Of a DNA stretch of 64,000 nt, positions 1 to 11,438 are shown piece after piece. The stretch is from positions 1 to 64,000 of the forward strand of contig KV918982.1 of NCBI GenBank assembly GCA_002049455.2, given 5' to 3'. Made by a program: the position numbers and the translations under genes. The first letter of the stretch is position 1; the number at the start of each line of letters is the position of its first letter. The stretch comes from Porphyra umbilicalis (taxonomy: Eukaryota > Rhodophyta > Bangiophyceae > Bangiales > Bangiaceae). The notes below the pieces were generated by a model. That model was not told where the DNA came from. It saw only the letters and a list, made by a program, of their open reading frames with translations, and did no database searches.

Positions 1-862
1 TCCCGAAATCAACAGCTAACTGCAGGATCTGGAATTTCGTTCCAGCGAAAGGTATACGCATACCCGCGCGAATATCAAAATTGGATACCTACAGCCCATA
101 ATGTAGCGGGTATATACCCTTGATACCCGCTCTGTCAGGTTTCGGAGATACTCATACTCGAACGGCTGAAAGTCTTTCGCACTGTCAGCAAATACTCAGT
201 GGCTGGATCAGAGCCGAATACCGTACTCGTGGCTAAATCTGATACCCTTGGTGGGGCCTGTTAAAATTATACCTCGAAGAGATAGAAGGGCAGTACACCC
301 TCTTCAAGCGCAAGGCGGCTTCCCCTCTACTCCTAGCCTGCACCACAGCGTCACTGGAGGAGAAAATCGTCGCCGCCAGTGCCACCGTCGCCTAAATTCC
401 GAGGGGCGCTGCTTCTTGTTGAGCTGCGCAGCTGCACGCAAGTAGCTGGTCGAGGCACTCGAAGCGCATCTCTCTCCCCCATACCTCAGGTGCCTGCCGT
501 TTACAATCGCATTTGTTACAGCAGTGGCTGATGACATTGTATTCATCAGTTATCGCAACGACATGGTCCGCAGGACCCGAAAGCGCAGTGCTACGCATCG
601 AACATTGTCAGCGCCACGGGCGCAGTGCGGCGCTCGCAATCCATCTCGGTGGCGGTGACTTTTGGGGCGGTCGACGCAAAAGACGTCGACGTCGCCGCAG
701 GGGCAGACATGACTACAAGACAATGAGAATTTTGCGGCGCCCTATTGGCAATGCCTGCTACGCGGCGGCCAGCGGCGGGTGCTACTGGGGCGACCTGGAC
801 ACAAAAAGGAGAGCGAGATGACGGTCACTGTGACTTTTCTAGAACAATAAAATGTTTGGGCG
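1..862. other. No recognisable gene
   Basis: Short open frames only, none with a recognisable motif. The first 250 bases are less GC-rich than the rest and are full of GATACC/GGTAT words, including a small hairpin at 106-130 (8-bp arms gcgggtat/atacccgc). Probably intergenic or decayed transposon sequence. Confidence 0.5.
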
Positions 863-1908
863 CTATCTTTCTTTACCAACTTCTGTTCCGCCACCGGCGG
901 TGCTAAGGCTCGAGGATACTGAAAAACGCCGCGTGCTGCCGCCGAGTCGGCATGCACGAGAGCACGCGGCCGCATGGCCAAGTGCTTGTCTTGTGCGTTG
1001 GTCACGGCTTACACAGGCTGCGTGCACGGCAGTGACGGCTCCATGCGCGTCGAGGTCGTGACAGTCTGCGTCCCAAGCCCGAGCGTGGCCACAGCCGTTG
1101 CGACGCAGTCTCCCGCACAGGTGCCGCGGATGTGACGAACGCTTGTGCATGGGAACACTGCACCGCCAGGTGAGCCAACCCGTGAGAGACACCACAGACG
1201 CAGGCGCAATGGACACGGCGCGCCCCGCCGTGTTCGTTGCTTCGATGTCGGTGATGACCTCCTCGATGACGTAAACCTCGGCGGCCTTTGGCGTCGTGGA
1301 CTCGTGCGTTGCTAGCGAGGCGTCCATAGCCTTGGACAGCGGTGGAGCGCCTTGGACACCCCCCACGAAGCGCACCTCCGCCACCTTGGCCGGACCGCAG
1401 TCGACGAGAAACGCACGCCGCCCTCTACAATTGCGAACGTCCAATAGAACGGTAGTGGTGAAAGGCACATGGTGGTGGCACCGACAATGGTGAGATAAAA
1501 GTGGCGTCCGACGCCAAAGTTGTGGACGCACCCACGCCGGCCACACCAGGCGCCGACCAAATCTCGGGCGCCATGTTTTTTCCCACGTTGCTGACCATAG
1601 CGTCAAATGCCTTGTCCTTGTACCCGCCTTTGACCTTGCGCTACTGCAAGGGCGGGTCCAGCCACGGGTGGCACCGCCAGCGTCGACGGAATGGACGAGG
1701 CCAACAAAGCCGCGTCGACAACATCAACGTCAGCGATGACCATTTCGCACAGATCCATTTGTGTTTCAGAGAAGCGCAGTCCGTCGATCGATTCCACTGG
1801 CCACAGACCCCGCCAGCCGCGTCTCGACCGCCGCTCATGTGCAAACGCCTCCATCCGTACATTCATCGACCCCAACACCCCACTCGCCGCCTGCTCTCCA
1901 GGACACAA
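863..1908 (-). other. Coding-like segments, unidentified
   Basis: On the minus strand several stretches read like ordinary protein rather than GC-skewed shadow. One lies around 1,690-1,790 and contains FSETQMDLCEMVIADVDVVD. Another around 1,500-1,635 contains KDKAFDAMVSNVGKNMAPEIW. A third around 1,235-1,440 contains AFLVDCGPAKVAEVRFVGGV. They lie in different frames, so if this is a gene it is split by introns or decayed. A possible acceptor (TTGCAGTAG) sits near 1,640. I do not recognise the family. It overlaps, in antisense, the likely 5' exon of the transposase gene that follows, so at most one of the two readings is functional here. Confidence 0.2.
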
Positions 1909-4455
1909 CCACTGTGGCCGTTATTCCGGAGCCGGGAAACATATGCGATGGTCCTACTTGGTAAGTATTCTCCAGGTTGCTAGCATGCTCTTTGAGGAAC
2001 GAGATACAGCAGAGGCGCGTCTGTGAACATCACCTGGACTGCTACAGCTACTCACACGTACCTTGCAACCCCATCCATCAACCAACGCTGTTTTGTTCCT
2101 TGTTTCGTTTCTTATTTCTGTTATCGCAGTGCAGCTACGCCTGCTCCCCACCCCGCACAACCAGCGTCCGCGTCGGCTGCACCACCTGCCCTCCTGTTCG
2201 TACCCGCGAGGGATTGCCCGCCCACCTCACCCCCAACAAGAGACGGGCTTCAAGTCTTCAGCCCAACAGGTGTGGACGTGCCCCCGTCGCCAAGCGACAG
2301 AGCCGCGTTTTGGAACCACCATCTGGCTGCCACCCGCCCTGATAAGATTCAAGTCAAGTTCAAGAATGGGCGCATCCGGACCTATGAAATGACGTTCGAG
2401 CCCCGCAAGCCGGTCGTGGCGGCGCGTCAGATGCGGCGGCGCATTGGCTATGCCTCAGCAGCTGTGACGCGGATTTTAGGCTTGGAGCCCGAGCTGATTA
2501 GAGCAGCGATGGATGACATCTGTCGCCGCGCTATGCACTGTGGATGCGTCGCAGTGGCACCTACAGTGCCACTGAGCGCGCTCCCGGTCCGCCTTCAGAC
2601 CCAATTTATTATTGACAACAACGTCAGCGGGGCGCTCTTCCAGAAGCTGCGTCTGCTCTTGTGGCCAGCCGCTGGTCTGGCGAGCCGAGAGCGTCTACGT
2701 GCAGACCGAGCCCTCGCGGAGGCTGAGGAGCCCCACGTCGCGGGCACGAATGGCGGTGGCGCCTACCTGTTGAGCCCACGTGCTGCTCTACAAGCTACGT
2801 TTGACCATGCCGTGTCGAAGAAGCAGTTCCTGGAACGGCTGTTGCGCGGAGCGGACGGACGGGAGATTCAGGTCACCACGTCGTTTTCTTGGGAGGACAG
2901 CCCGGCCACTCTACCTCCTCCCGGCGTGCCGGACGTGCAGATCTGCTTTGGTTTGGACAAGGGCGGTGTACGCAGTACATGTAAAGCTGTTATTTCCAGC
3001 TGTAATCAAGAGCACCCATCGAGCCGCGGCAACACGGTTCTGTATGGTGTCTTCCCAACGGCGAAAGATGACCATGATGCGCTGGCGGCAATGGCATCCG
3101 TGTGAGTTCCAGACTTGGACGGACTCCGACAAGAGGGCCTCTTTGTGCATGGCACGCGACGCGCTGTGCGGCTGATCCTGACCGGTGACGTGCGCTTCAT
3201 CTCGACATGGGTGGGGCATGGGGGCCCTTCCTCCACTCACCCCTGCGTGTGGTGCTCTGTTGTCCTCCGGCGAACCAGGTCAAACGGGGCGCGTGTGCAC
3301 AGCTGGGGCGATATAGAGGCGGGCAGCCAGGCGGGCGGTACGTTACGCACACTGGAGGAGTATGAGCGGGCGTCCACAAGATTTACGGAGACAGGAAATG
3401 CACGGCGGGAGAATCCACTGACAGTGGAAGACCACTTGTCCATTGTCAACCGGCCTTTACTTCTCATAGACCCCGCGCACATCGCCCCTGCCCCTCCGCA
3501 CCTGACGTTAGGGAAAACGATGTACGTCCTCTGGCTGGGCATTGAAGCAGTGTATTTCTACAACGGGCTCCCATTGGCGCACGTGTACGCACAAAACCTT
3601 GCTCATCTGCTGCGGGACGGCAATGGTGTACATCCGGCCCCCTATTGCGGTGGCTCCCTCGAGGGGCGGGCCTGCAATAAGATTTGCGAGCGATTGGGAC
3701 TCGTAAGCTCGCTGCTCTCGAAGTACGCACCGGCGGCCGCCTCGACAAGGTACAGTGCGGCGTGCGACCCGTGGCAGGCGGTGCTCCCTGTCTTGAACCG
3801 GACAAGTGCCGCAACGACCAACGAAGTTGCGGCGTTTCAGCGCGACACCGCCCGATTCGTGGACAAGATGACAGGTGCGTTCCCTTAGCCATCTGTTACT
3901 CCCAAACTCCATGTGCTGTGCTGCCACGCTCCCGCCATTTTGGAGCTGTTTGAGAGCCTCGGCCGATACAGGGAGCAAGGCCTGGAATCGTGGCATGCGA
4001 ATTTTAACCAAAATGCTGTGCTGTACACCGAGGACACGTTCCTGGCCAGCTGTTTCGCGTACGTGCGGCGTTCATCCATCGGAAACGCACCCGGTGAGGA
4101 GAACCAGAACCGCGGGGTGCGGCGCATGCCCGCTCGGGCGGGTCCTGGAGCGCGCAAGGCCACACGACCGGATGACAAGCGGACTGTCGCCGGGTGCGCC
4201 ATGACGGGGCGCCCGCGGCAAGAATCTGATGCCAGTGCGTCGAAGCAAACAGAGAACTGCGCCAAGTGATCGTCTGACAGTTTGGGCGAGGCGTTCAGGC
4301 GTGTTGACGCCTACCGTCGGCGGGTTGGTGGGGAACTGTCCGAGTTACCCATGCCAGCCGCGGACGGAGGGTCAGACGACGACCATTGGATTGACGCCTA
4401 CGCGCAGGCAGAGACGGCCTGCTTGATTATGCTGCGGGGGGAGACGGGTGCGTGA
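1770..4455 (+). pseudogene. Decayed DDE-type DNA transposase
   Basis: One reading frame carries transposase-like protein from about 2,130 to 4,455. It is interrupted by three in-frame stops: TGA at 3,103, TAG at 3,886 and TGA at 4,267. A consensus intron precedes it (donor GTAAGT at 1,961, acceptor TTATCGCAG ending at 2,129), joining an exon that starts after TGTTTCAG at 1,769. Motifs in order: LDKGGVRSTCK (about 2,953-2,985), GDVRFISTWVGHGGPSSTHPCVWC with a CxxC pair (about 3,184-3,254), and PKLHVLCCHA followed by EQGLESWH (3,905-3,996). This D / CxxC / E layout is like the many uncharacterised DDE transposases of cnidarian and invertebrate genomes and is loosely reminiscent of RAG1/Transib. 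I cannot name the superfamily. The frame is otherwise coherent, so decay looks moderate. No terminal repeats were found by eye. Confidence 0.6.
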
Positions 4456-6289
4456 CGGGTGGTGAGCGCACTGTGTATCCGAGTTAAGTGCTCCGTGGTT
4501 TCCAGTCGGCGCGAGCGTCGGGGTGGGGGGTTGGCAATCGACTTGGTCGTGATCATCCGACGGACAGGTGACTTGCGCATCAGGTGCTTGTGCCCCAGCC
4601 GAAGTCAAATCAGAGAATAGCTTTGAGCCGACCAAAGATCTGAGCGGCAGACGCCCTCCAGCTGGCCAGAAGGACGCTAAGAAGTACAAGGATCGAACGG
4701 TTGTTTGCCGTGAGAACAAAAGCTGATTGGATGACCGCCTCGAACGAGGCAATGAAGTACTCTTTGGGTGGGATTTTACAGTCTTCCTCCATTCCTGTAG
4801 GTTCCTTTGCTATCCACCCCGGGATAAGAACGAGACAGCTTTGCACTGCCAGGAAGGGCGATTCTGCCGTCTTCTGCACGAAAAAAGAGGGCTAATTCGG
4901 TCCCTGTCAGGCGACGACAAGGGTGGACAGCACTGGAGAAAGACTGTACCGCCTTTCAAAAAAGAAACCTTGCATGCACTCGTTCATCCAATGACATATC
5001 TTCATTTGTGTGCTTGCAGCAAAATCGACCAATCAACCAAGAAGTCCGGAGAACGAGGGTCTTAACGACGCGTGTCAGGGCGTCTCGGGGCATTCACCGC
5101 ACACGTGTTTCTTCCAATATACGACAAATCGAAAGTCTACCTGCTGAACCATGCGAATCGCGTCGATCTGGCGATCACGCTCGTTGCAGATCGTGCCATG
5201 TTGAGCACTATGGTGACTCTGGATGGTCTTCTTTTTTGGATGAGCCTATGATCGAAGGACGGGGGGGGTAGTAGCTTGGGTTCTATGATACGAATGGGGA
5301 ACGAGGTGACATCAATGCGTCAATGTGGGACAATATGTTCATCAGAGGTAGCGTGAGAAGAGCATCAGCTACAAGAAAACGAGGGCGTCAACAGTGGGTT
5401 GCAAACCACGTAGCATTGTTCACCACGAGCTTCTCTATCATTGTACGTCACGACCAGTAACAGAAGTATCTGCTTTTTTCCTGCTTTTTTGTGCTTCTTA
5501 TGTGTACGCCTTTTGGTACCGTGGGGACGGTACGAGTTTCACGTGTTCGCTGTAATGATGCAACGTGTCCGCATCCTATTGTCCGCCCCTAACTGGGCGT
5601 GGGTCGCGGCAGAGGTTGCGATCTGCGGCGGACGTCAATGGGTCCGCCGCTCGCCCCGATGGCGGGACTCTCGCTGGCGGTAGCTGGCTCGCTCACCTCC
5701 AGGACCACTCCCCCCCCGCACCTGTAGACTCTGAAGTCCCCGTGTGGTTTTGTCCACGGCGTTGGGCAGCCGAGGCCGTGAGGGAAAAAGTGGTAAGCCT
5801 CGTCGTTCTGACCCACAGAGCATCAGCCAGTGGCGCGATCATGGGGGCCAAGTGTCATTCGAACACCTCTCACACACGGGGGGGCATGCTCAGTCGCAAC
5901 ATGAACTGAGTCCCTCTGTCAGCTCTATAGCTTGCGACAACGGAAGCACGCGTCACCCACCTCGACGATGCTGAGGATATCGGGTGTCGGTGCTCGGCAC
6001 TGTGGGAAGTGGTCACCCGGTCACCCCCTTCACACACAACTGAAATGAGGGCATGCACGTGCGGTGACCCCGGTGCGCTCCAGGCCCACACGAAGAAGGA
6101 GGACGACGTCGCTTCCCCTCTTATGCCTTGCGCGCCGGGGGGAAGCACAGCGACTATTTCCTTCGTCGGCGGGGGCGGCGTCCGTCAGGGACATGGTGGC
6201 GTCTCCGTCAAGGGGCGCATCGAGGCCGACAGGTTTGCGGCCGGTCACAGCGAGAGTTATCGCCCTCCAGCGGCGGGTCGACCCGGGCA
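4456..6289. other. No gene seen; low-GC intergenic
   Basis: Apart from the 85-bp repeat at 4,868-4,952, nothing here reads as a gene. Base composition is lower in GC than the host genes, as in the flanking transposon remnants, and open frames are short. It is probably degraded mobile-element sequence. Confidence 0.5.
4868..4952 (+). repeat. 85-bp direct repeat, copy 1
   Basis: Starts CGTCTTCTGCACGAAAAA and ends GGAGAAAGACTGTACCGC. It matches 8,636-8,720 in the same orientation and at the same length with scattered substitutions. The two copies bracket the KDZ transposase remnant. It could be a dispersed repeat or the remains of element termini. Confidence 0.6.
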
Positions 6290-6580
6290 GAGGGGGGGGA
6301 GGGGGCGGGGGGGGGAGCGCGAGGCGGGGGGGGGCGAGGGGGGGGGGCGAGGTGGGGTGGGGCGGGGAGGGGCGGGGGGGTGGGGGGAGGCAAGTCGCAC
6401 GCACTGCCTGCTTGGAGAGACCAGCATCGGCGGCCGCCGAGTGCGTTTGCGGCGACGCAGGCTGCAACAGGACAGGAGAGGCGGGGCGGGTGGGGCGGCG
6501 ACGTGCGCGGATGGGTGGCGGTGGGGGGGGGGGCGGACGTGCGGGGACGGGGGACGGGGGGGGGCGCATGGCGCCAGCGT
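6290..6580. repeat. G-rich low-complexity tract
   Basis: About 290 bases made almost wholly of G-runs broken by single A, C or T. Every strand and frame here gives long artefactual open frames (proline- or glycine-rich). It abuts the C-terminal edge of the KDZ remnant and may mark where that element was truncated. Confidence 0.8.
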
Positions 6581-6584
6581 CGTG

Positions 6585-7966
6585 GACTGGCGCACAACGG
6601 CGCACAGCTCCTCGTTGGTAATTTTTTCCGCACAAAAACGTTTGCTGTTGGCGGAGGGGCAAAGGCAGCGCTCCACACCGCACACGATGCCACCCATAGC
6701 GACACCGTCACCCACCAGGAAGTCGATGCACTCAGGTAGTAGGCACTTGTCGTACGTGTGCCGCGCGTGGAAGTACCCATGGGTTTGCCAAACCCGCACC
6801 ATGCGGTTGCACAGAGAGTGGAGCGACAGACGTTGTGAACTGTGAGCCCGGTTGGCGTCGAACAGAGGTATCCAGGCGACCTTGTTAAAGCCGCGGCGCT
6901 TCTCAAACAGCTGCGCCGCGTAGAACACAATAGAGGCCCAGATCTGCTGGTTCAGAGCACCGTCGCCCTCGTCCCCGATGAACGCGTCCGACTCGACGAG
7001 CAACGTCTCCTCGGCCCCCATCGACATACGCACGGTGGCCTTCGTCTCCGTTGAAAATCGGCCTTGGCTTGCGTGCAAGTACCACAAATGCGCCAAGGAT
7101 GCTTCAAAGACGTGATGATTGGAGACGCGCAACTGGTTGTCCGTGATAGTGTGGGCTCTTACGCCCACAGAAGAGTCTAGTTCCTCTGTGGCGATGGGGA
7201 GCGCCGACAGCGTCACGGGCACGACGACATCCTTGTAGAATCCCGTCCGGTAGGTTGTCATGCCGAGCTTAAAGTGAGTCCCGCACTGCCGGCAGGTCCT
7301 TGATAGGGAGCGGGCATCCACCACACCGCTAATGGAGTGCACCTTGACGCCTACAGCCACACCTTCTCGAAGCTTTTGACGATTGCAGCCGTCATGGGGG
7401 CATCTATCGAACGGGAGGAGGTACAATGCCATCGCCGGGCGGCCGGCACGCCTACTGCTCCTGTGCAAGCACCGTTCGTAGATGGGATGCAAGATTGGAG
7501 TGTAAAAAGGAGAGGGGGACCGCGGCAATCGAAAATAATGTCCGGTGAGGCAACGAGCAGTAGTTGGTACACGCATAGATGCAAAAGAGTAGCATGTAGC
7601 AGCTTGGTGCATGAGAGAGAGCGCACGTGTCAGATGCAGCATTGTTGGTGACCCACTATCTTGCTCCGCGGGTAGTCCGTAGGGCAGTCCACTGCAGAGT
7701 GTCGAGTGACAGCGCACCTGAAGAGAGAAGCTGCACTGTGGTCGACTGGCCGTCCGACCCGCGACATAGCAATGTCCCCTTGGCATCCACGAGACCCTCC
7801 GCGGGCCCCCCCGACTCGAAAGTGTCTGTGAAAGCTCGCGATGCGTACCTTCTAGAGACGATGCACCGGCCATGGTCCTCGGTCCTCCAACAGAGGACAA
7901 CAACCGTGCCAAAACAAGCGCTGGAATGAGCACCCCATCGTAGTTCTCGGGCCGTGAGGGAGGCAA
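6585..7966 (-). pseudogene. KDZ-type transposase remnant (CxC5/CxC6-like part)
   Basis: Minus-strand protein with the paired cysteine modules typical of KDZ (Kyakuja/Dileera/Zisupton) transposases. LLPFDRCPHDGC at about 7,400 is followed by SRTCRQCGTHF at about 7,280, a zinc-ribbon-like pair. The sequence then runs through a conserved-looking stretch to FLVGDGVAMGG, CGVERCLCP and KRFCAEK (about 6,640-6,720). The last block corresponds to the D-G-V / C-x-V-x-x-C / R-F-C pattern of fungal KDZ proteins. The DDE catalytic remainder should lie at lower coordinates. Instead the frame runs into the G-rich tract at 6,290-6,580, so the gene is truncated. The start is unclear, since the N-terminal part before about 7,450 is not recognisable. 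It is a different lineage from the large transposase at 25-28.6 kb, whose cysteine spacing differs. Confidence 0.6.
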
Positions 7967-9276
7967 ACCCTCCTATGCGAGCTCGAAAAGACACACTCAC
8001 AACCTCCCAGAACGTCAGGAAATGCAGATGCTGCAGGTGAACGCGCAATCGACTCCCTCGCGAACCTCCGGTACCGGTCCAAAGCACGTGGCGTGCGGGG
8101 CCTGTCTCACAGAGGACGGCCCCCTGCGCCATCGACTCACACTCACGGGCTCACCAGCGCTGCCACCGGGCGTTGCGGCCAGTTCCCGCCCTCCGAGCTC
8201 GAGGTCGACAACCGCAGCGCCAGTCCGCTCAGAAAGTCACCCGTCGAGTCGGAAGCCATTACCTGCCTGCTAGCGCGCCCTCGTTGCGCGGACTGCGAGG
8301 AGGTCTTGCAGCGGCTCGGGTGACGCGAAGATTGGGACGGAGACATCAGGAATAGTCAAGTATCAAATACACCATTCTAACTGTCCTCCGTCACGTCACA
8401 AGCTAAGGCGACCGTCGCCTTTTCGATTTGCGATGAAGACCCACTTTACGTGATATGGATCTGGTGTCAATCTTCATTTCAGGGCCCGAGCCACGGTGTC
8501 CCGGTGCGTGCCGTAGAACCCAATACAGTCTTTCTCCTTTCTTGTCGCTTCCGTTCTTGTCGAGGGGGGGATAGCAACGAACGCGGTCGACCGGCCTCTA
8601 CGGTACAATCAACGGCGATCGTGGCTCCCGATCATCGTCTTCTGCACGAAAAATGTGGGCTACTTTCTTGATGTACGATCGCCATAGAGGTTGGACAGCA
8701 TTGGAGAAAGACTGTATCGCTTGTCTCACGGTACAGTCATTGCGCATTTATATGTCTCCCGCTTATAAGGTACCCTGCTTTATAACTGAGCGCAACTCGA
8801 TCGCTCCGGCGCGGGGCCCACCGCACTTGATGGCACTTGAAGTGGTGATTCACAGCTGATCTGCGATCGAGTAATCCGTTGCCTCAAGTCCGTCAAGTTT
8901 TGCCTGCCTACCCCCCCAGGAACACCTCGTGGAGGACGGAGCACAAGTCTTGTCACGCCCTTCCGTGTCTCATTGCACCATTTATGATTCAAATTCACGA
9001 TCGAGCGTCATAAGCGCCTCGGGTGGTTGTCGTTTCGGAACAGATTGTCCAATCAGCTGTAACTTATCACGTTGGCTACAAAGTGCCCCACCCTGCTTTA
9101 GAAGCGCACAATGACTGTACTCTCTTGGGGATACAGTACACACGAGGTCTTACGAATGTGGCAAGCTTCTGGCAAGCAATCAACCACATGAAGAGCGTCT
9201 CCACCAATGGATCCAAACACCCAAACGCCTAAACGTGGCACGGTTTTGCCAAACGGGCATTGGTGGCTGGGATAGA
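7967..9276. other. No gene seen; remnant-like intergenic
   Basis: Holds the second 85-bp repeat but no recognisable coding sequence. The segment 8,022-8,132 on the minus strand could be upstream exon material of the KDZ remnant, but nothing in it identifies it. Confidence 0.4.
8636..8720 (+). repeat. 85-bp direct repeat, copy 2
   Basis: Partner of 4,868-4,952, in the same orientation and exactly 85 bases. It shares the TCTTCTGCACGAAAAA start, the GTTGGACAGCATTGGAGAAA core and the AGACTGTATCGC end. Confidence 0.6.
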
Positions 9277-9379
9277 ATCCAAAACTAGGGTGTGACGGTC
9301 CAAAAATAGACCATCCTCACATATTCTAGTCGTCTAATCGACCTCGTGTCCATGACACGCGATTGCTCTAGTTTTGGAT
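9277..9379. repeat. Inverted-repeat mini-element
   Basis: Perfect 12-bp inverted arms (ATCCAAAACTAG at 9,277-9,288 and CTAGTTTTGGAT at 9,368-9,379) enclose 79 bases. The interior contains smaller palindromes (GGTC..GACC, CGTGTCcATGACACG). It could form a cruciform or be a tiny non-autonomous element. There is no coding potential. Confidence 0.4.
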
Positions 9380-9392
9380 CTTCAACGGCAGG

Positions 9393-9452
9393 GCCACTCC
9401 AAACGGGCCTGTTTGGAGGCACGCCACTCCAACCAGGCCTGTTTGGATGCGC
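9393..9452 (+). repeat. 30-bp tandem duplication with GTTTGG/CCAAAC hairpin
   Basis: Two adjacent 30-base copies beginning GCCACTCCAA and containing GGCCTGTTTGGA. The first copy is also a hairpin (CCAAAC ggg CCT GTTTGG). CCAAAC/GTTTGG words recur from about 9,190 to 9,730. Confidence 0.6.
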
Positions 9453-9749
9453 CCCCAAACGTTTGGCAATCCTCTGGTTCCACTTTGAGCCAACCTACGC
9501 CAATGGAATGCCTGACCCGTGGCATGCAAACAGTGATGCGGCGATCGGCCATCCACCGAGGTTCTTTGAACGGCATCTGTGGATTGTTGGTCCGCCACAA
9601 AAGAGGCCCGCCCAGAGTGAGCATCCACGGGAGCCCAAGATTGAGACGTGACCTGTTTAGTTTTGGCTCGACGTTTGGAGAGCCAGTGACAGGGCCGCAC
9701 GTTGGGCACTCGTGACGTTTGGCTTCGGCTTTTGGCTGCATTGGTGGAG

Positions 9750-11438
9750 ACGCTCGAAAAGGAGCAAAAGTGGGCTCGTCGCCAAGGGCGGCGGCGTCGG
9801 TGGTCAGACCAGTCACACGAGGGCGGGACGGCGGCGACGGCGGGCCGCCGGCGGGTGGACGTCACCCGCCCGCCCACCGGGCACCTCCTGGGCGGGGGTC
9901 GGGGGGACCGCCCCGTCTGCGACGCGCCAGTAGCCACGAGCTGTCGGGCCGCTGCGGCCAACGCTGCCGCGGCCGCGGCCGCCGCTGCCGCCGCCGCACG
10001 GGCGCGGGGCGACCGCGCGACGGCGCAACGGCGGGGGTGCGGCGCGTCGCGGGCGCGCCGCCGCCGCGGCCACCGCCCCCGGCGTGCGGCGGCGGCGCGC
10101 CCGCGGCGTGGCGGCCCCACGCCGCCGGCGCGGGGGCGTCGGGGCGGCGGCGGCGGCGGGGGGCGGACCGGCGTCACGGCGCGCGCGGTGCCCGTTGGTC
10201 GGTTGGGGTCCCCGGTTTGGGGGGGGGCGGTCCCCGGTGTGGCCCCGCCCGCCGCCGCCGGGTCGACGGCGCCGCGGTTGCGGGCCGCCCGGGGCGCCCC
10301 CCCGCCGCGGCCGCGACGCAGCTGCGGCACGCGCGTCGGGCGGCGCGCTCTGCACAGTTTGGGGGGCAGTGTGGGCGCCGACCGCCCCCACGGCGCCGCC
10401 GCGTCGGCACGTCGTCGACTGTATCCCGTACGGTGACCGGTCCACGGGGCGGGTCGGCGCGGGCTTTTGCTAGCGACCCCACCGCCACGCGCCGACGCGA
10501 CGGCGCCACCGAGTTGCGGGATCTTGGCCCCCGGTCAAGGGTCGGCGGGGGGGGGGGGGGGGGAGGTGCCCGCGCCCGCGGCACGCGGCGCCTGCAGTGT
10601 GCACCGCGAGCATTGCATGCAGATCTGCGTTGCCAGCCTCTGGGCCGACCCCTCCACACGAGCAACGGTCCGCCGGGCGAAACGGTGGAGCGGCCGGCCC
10701 ATCGTCCGCGAGGGGTGGGGATTCATCGCCCGCGCGGGCGGCCACCGGGCGGCCCGCGGCGACGTGTCTCGCTGCCCGCCACTATGGCGGCCGGCGGGCG
10801 GCGGCGGTATGTACGAATCGGCGGGTCGCCCACGTGGCGCAATCCGTTGGCCGCCGCGCCCCCACCCCGCGTCGCCGTGCACGGGCCTCGTCGGCCAGTC
10901 CCCCCGCCGACGCGCCCCTCCGCGGCGGCGATCCGCCAGACGGCCGTCGCCCGCACCGCCCGCGCACGCCCCGTTGGCCGGCTGGCGGCCGCGCACCGGA
11001 GCGCCGCAGCGGCGTTGGCCCGACGCCCGACGGCGGCCGCCTGATCCGCCCGCGGCGGCCGGCAGCCGCGCCGCCGCGCACGTGCCGCCGGCCGCCGCGT
11101 GATTCGCTCGCGCGGCCGCGGCAGCGGCGGCGCGCGTCGCGGGGGGCGCGGCGCGGGGCGGGCCCCGCCGTGGCGATCGGCGTGTGCCCAGCGGCGCGTC
11201 GCGCGCGCGCCGCGCGGGCGCGCCGCCCCAGGGAGCGCCCATAAAAAGCCAGTGTCGCGGCAGACCCCCAGACGCCGAGACCCCCACCGCCTGCCATTGC
11301 GCACCGCGTCGGGCCGACGAGCGCGCACCGCGTTGCCACACTGGCGGTGCCGTCCACGCGTGGCCGCCGCACCCCCCCCCCCGAGCCACCCCGGTCGCAC
11401 GCGCGCCCGCCCCCCCCCCCCCCCCTGCCGCCGTCGTC
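9750..11438. other. GC island, no convincing gene
   Basis: Extremely GC- and CpG-rich DNA that is open in several frames on both strands simply because stop codons are rare at this composition. The translations are arginine/alanine/proline repeats without domain structure, so I reject them as genes. It ends with C-runs just before the start codon of the GH16 gene and probably contains that gene's promoter and 5' UTR. No TATA box stands out. Confidence 0.6.

Noticed and set aside
6009-6930. Gly/Arg-rich ORFs of 200-280 aa
   Set aside because: They translate the G-run tract at 6,290-6,580.
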